DNA of 8,489 nucleotides from the NCBI GenBank assembly GCA_963975265.1, contig CAXBGT010000223.1, positions 1 to 8,489 of the forward strand, in the 5' to 3' direction. The notes below the pieces were generated by a model. It was given only the letters and a program-made list of their open reading frames with translations. It was not told where the DNA came from and made no database searches. A program made the translations under genes and the position numbers. Each line of letters begins with the position of its first letter. Within the stretch, counting starts at the first letter, position 1. Source of the stretch: CAJXUU01 sp963975265. GTDB lineage: Bacteria > Bacteroidota > Bacteroidia > Chitinophagales > Saprospiraceae. Positions 6,523-8,489 of the stretch are shown one piece after another.

Positions 6523-8223
6523 TCAGTTTGAATAAAAGTGTACAGAACCTTGATAAACGACCCCACTAAACCCACCGCCTAAAAATCCAATCTCTACCCT
6601 ATCCGCTCTTCTAGGAACCATTAACTGCATCACATATTTATTCCGTTTTTGATACTCCGTCATAGCATGAAATGTTCTAAATCTATAAAATGAAACCTCC
6701 TCTCCCCTGTTCGTGAACCGAACATAGATCCTCCCATTCCAATATCCAGATTTGACCAATAGATCCAAATAAAATTGTAACCCTCTATTTGTTCCAGATG
6801 GAGATTGAGTAATTGAATATTTCCATAATGGTTCGTTTTCATCTACTTCCGTTTCCGAATCAATACTAAACAAAACTTTGTGTTCATCCATAGAAGAGTA
6901 TAACTCCTGTCCGCCATCCAATAAACTCATATCCAAAGGCGTAGGATCCCGATCCAAATAAACCGCTTGATAATAAGCCCGATTCATACCGTCATAATGG
7001 ATGATGTTTTGCTGGTATTGCCAAACCTGAAAGAGATTCACACCAATAAGACATAATCCTAATCCAAGAAATACATATTTCCATCTTTTGCTGAGCACCC
7101 AACTCACAAATCCTGCAAATGCTAGTGCAAAAACTGGATAAGACTGCACCAATGCCCGTGTAGAATAACTGCCTCCAAATCGCCAATTGTTCCACGAAAT
7201 AATGATCCAAATATTAATAATACAAAACCAAAGAATTGACTTTCTGAATGGTCGATCTTTTATAAACCACAAACCAACAACAAAGAAAATAGTGATAGGT
7301 GTATAGATAAACCAGCCTTTCTCCCAGCCAACCAATACTCTCCAGTATGGGTCAAGAAAACGCCATTTGCTACCTACGACTTGGATAAAGTTACCCGTAG
7401 CATACAGCCAATAAACCACTTGCAGGCCTCCACCAACTATTCCTCCAAGTAACGCATATATTAAATGCTGTCTGTTCGCTCGAACTAATGCCCACTTTTT
7501 CTTTTTTTCATCTTTTGTATGTGTATTCCATAAAATCGGGATAAGCATCATGAGCAACTCAGTCGGTCGCATTATTGTCGCTAGTCCAATTGTAGCTCCT
7601 ATAGCGAAAGCAGTTTTTTTACTTGGGTTGTTGTGCCACAATATTGAGAGATATATGACTAAAGCATAAAGCGGCATGATATACCCATGGCTCTGTCCTG
7701 CTTCAATAGCAATATATTCAATGGCATTAGTAGCTAGAAAAACAAGGGCCAAAGTAACAGCAACTGTCACTTCATCATAATAAGTCAATAGCACTTTACG
7801 AAGTAAAAACAGACATAGAACAAGATAAAATATAGGTGCTAAACCAATCGCATATTGATACGGCGGCGAAAACCCATCAGAAGGATAGTCTGTAAACTTA
7901 GAAACAAGATGCCCCGTTGCGAAAAATGGTAATTGCAACACCGTCACTCCACCTAAGTAGCTGGTGACATAGTTTCCGTTTTCATGTTTTCCAATTTGAA
8001 ATGGCTTTTCGCCACCATACACCTTGTACTTTTCATTAATTTCAGCTAACCACTCGTACTTCGTGATATCCTGATATATAAACACTGCCGGCAAATAAAT
8101 ATAGTAACCCAACCCATCTGAATCAGTAAACATATTCTTCTCTGGTTGATCAAAATCCAAAGTAAGAAATCGAACGATCAAATAAATGATTAGTATGACA
8201 CTACATGAAATTCGAGATAGCAT
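6523..8223 (-). CDS. GT-C-type polytopic membrane glycosyltransferase-like protein
   Basis: A 566-residue integral membrane protein with roughly 10-11 hydrophobic segments between residues 6 and 400, and a soluble C-terminal part (about 400-566). After the first segment comes a polar loop with TDSDGLGYYIYLPA (D34, D36), the position and style of the catalytic Asp in GT-C enzymes of the PMT/ArnT (GT39-like) group, which transfer sugars from polyprenyl-phosphate donors on the periplasmic face. Other notable stretches are EAGQSHGYIMP, MRPTE (R219-E222), and WEKGWFIYTPI. The C-terminal region (WKYSITQSPSG..., YVRFTNRGEEVSFYRF, RVEIGFLGGGFSGVVYQGSVHFY) looks like an outer beta-sandwich, perhaps sugar-binding. 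The acceptor is unknown: lipid carrier, glycan or protein are all possible. ATG 8223 follows the upstream gene's stop by 9 nt, so the two are probably co-transcribed. Enzyme class is inferred from topology and the Asp motif; no close named homologue is claimed. Confidence 0.7.
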   Translation of the reverse strand: MLSRISCSVILIIYLIVRFLTLDFDQPEKNMFTDSDGLGYYIYLPAVFIYQDITKYEWLAEINEKYKVYGGEKPFQIGKHENGNYVTSYLGGVTVLQLPFFATGHLVSKFTDYPSDGFSPPYQYAIGLAPIFYLVLCLFLLRKVLLTYYDEVTVAVTLALVFLATNAIEYIAIEAGQSHGYIMPLYALVIYLSILWHNNPSKKTAFAIGATIGLATIMRPTELLMMLIPILWNTHTKDEKKKKWALVRANRQHLIYALLGGIVGGGLQVVYWLYATGNFIQVVGSKWRFLDPYWRVLVGWEKGWFIYTPITIFFVVGLWFIKDRPFRKSILWFCIINIWIIISWNNWRFGGSYSTRALVQSYPVFALAFAGFVSWVLSKRWKYVFLGLGLCLIGVNLFQVWQYQQNIIHYDGMNRAYYQAVYLDRDPTPLDMSLLDGGQELYSSMDEHKVLFSIDSETEVDENEPLWKYSITQSPSGTNRGLQFYLDLLVKSGYWNGRIYVRFTNRGEEVSFYRFRTFHAMTEYQKRNKYVMQLMVPRRADRVEIGFLGGGFSGVVYQGSVHFYSN

Positions 8224-8232
8224 TTTTCAACA

Positions 8233-8489
8233 TTATAAAATTTCGAATTTTGTTAACTCTACACTTAATGCTTCATCTTCTGAGATGGTACGAATAATAA
8301 TTAAATGGTTGTCTGCTAATTCTATGATTGGAAAACCACTGCTTCGACTAGGTGATGTTTCTATTAATGTGACCGCATCAGATATTAATAAGCCATCTTT
8401 GATGATTGAAGCTATTATATAGGATTTCTCCTCAATCTCACCTACCCAAGTGACTACTATATGTTTTTCTTTTGTAATGGATACGTCTA
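8233..8489 (-). CDS. C-terminal end of a probable sialidase/BNR-like beta-propeller protein (5' end outside window)
   Basis: A minus-strand frame is open from 8487 to the TAA at 8235-8233, giving 84 codons with no start in the window. The protein reads DVSITKEKHIVVTWVGE, IIASIIKDGLLISDAVTLIE, TSPSRSSGFPIIELADNHLI and ends LTKFEIL. The order (a VTW-type strand, 'DG...', 'TSxSRxSGFP', then a strand ending in xxT) matches what I recall as the last blade of Bacteroidota/proteobacterial 'sialidase family' proteins, where the last strand is usually AWT and here is IRT. Such proteins are often exported, but no signal peptide can be seen here. It lies 9 nt upstream of the membrane glycosyltransferase-like gene on the same strand, suggesting one operon. 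A different beta-propeller family is possible. Confidence 0.6.
   Translation of the reverse strand, partial: DVSITKEKHIVVTWVGEIEEKSYIIASIIKDGLLISDAVTLIETSPSRSSGFPIIELADNHLIIIRTISEDEALSVELTKFEIL

Noticed and set aside
6660..7210. Two minus-strand open frames (6660-6842 and 6992-7210) within the glycosyltransferase-like gene
   Set aside because: They are out-of-frame reads of a long, coherent membrane protein.
8186..8422. Plus-strand 78-codon open frame
   Set aside because: It lies opposite the 5' end of the glycosyltransferase-like gene and the sialidase-like gene end. Its protein has no recognisable motif, whereas the minus-strand frame does.

Overview
The window looks like chromosomal DNA of a Bacteroidota bacterium, probably from the Saprospiria/Saprospiraceae side of the phylum. 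The signs are an AT-rich sequence, a C-terminal type IX secretion (T9SS) sorting domain, an ECF-like sigma factor beside a cysteine-free membrane anti-sigma-like protein, few Shine-Dalgarno sequences, and many secreted proteins whose mature N-terminus would start near Gln. The lineage is an inference from protein style, not from a marker gene.

Left to right: (1) positions 1-388, plus strand, are the 3' end of a surface protein with a T9SS sorting domain. (2) Positions 585-1181 and 1352-2086, plus strand, encode an ECF-type sigma factor and a single-pass protein with an anti-sigma-like N-terminus and a degenerate TPR-like outer part. (3) On the minus strand, 6342-2069, lies a two-gene unit: a secreted, membrane-anchored TPR-CHAT protein with an apparently intact His/Cys dyad, overlapping by 4 nt (ATGA) a Cys-rich, membrane-anchored beta-rich protein of unknown family. 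The last gene of this unit overlaps the anti-sigma-like gene tail to tail by 18 bp. (4) On the minus strand, 8489-6523, are the 3' end of a probable sialidase/BNR-like beta-propeller protein, which runs off the window edge, and 9 nt later a GT-C-type integral membrane glycosyltransferase-like protein.

The most interesting region is 585-6423. A CHAT protease candidate and a Cys-rich partner, both predicted to sit on the periplasmic face of the inner membrane, converge on a sigma factor and a membrane protein whose outer part is exposed to the same compartment. One working hypothesis is a proteolytic signalling circuit in which the CHAT protein (or its partner) acts on the anti-sigma-like protein and frees the sigma factor. 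It would be loosely analogous to the TPR-CHAT/Csx30/sigma circuit of type III-E CRISPR, but membrane-based and without CRISPR. The sequence shows the parts and the layout; the functional link is inference.

Fine structure supports tight packing. A perfect 14-bp inverted repeat followed by a T-rich tract lies inside the anti-sigma-like gene and reads as an intrinsic terminator for the opposing CHAT operon. A 25-codon, signal-peptide-like open frame sits 3 nt upstream of, and in frame with, the CHAT gene. No tRNA, rRNA, CRISPR array or insertion sequence was seen. No intergenic gap exceeds 200 bp.
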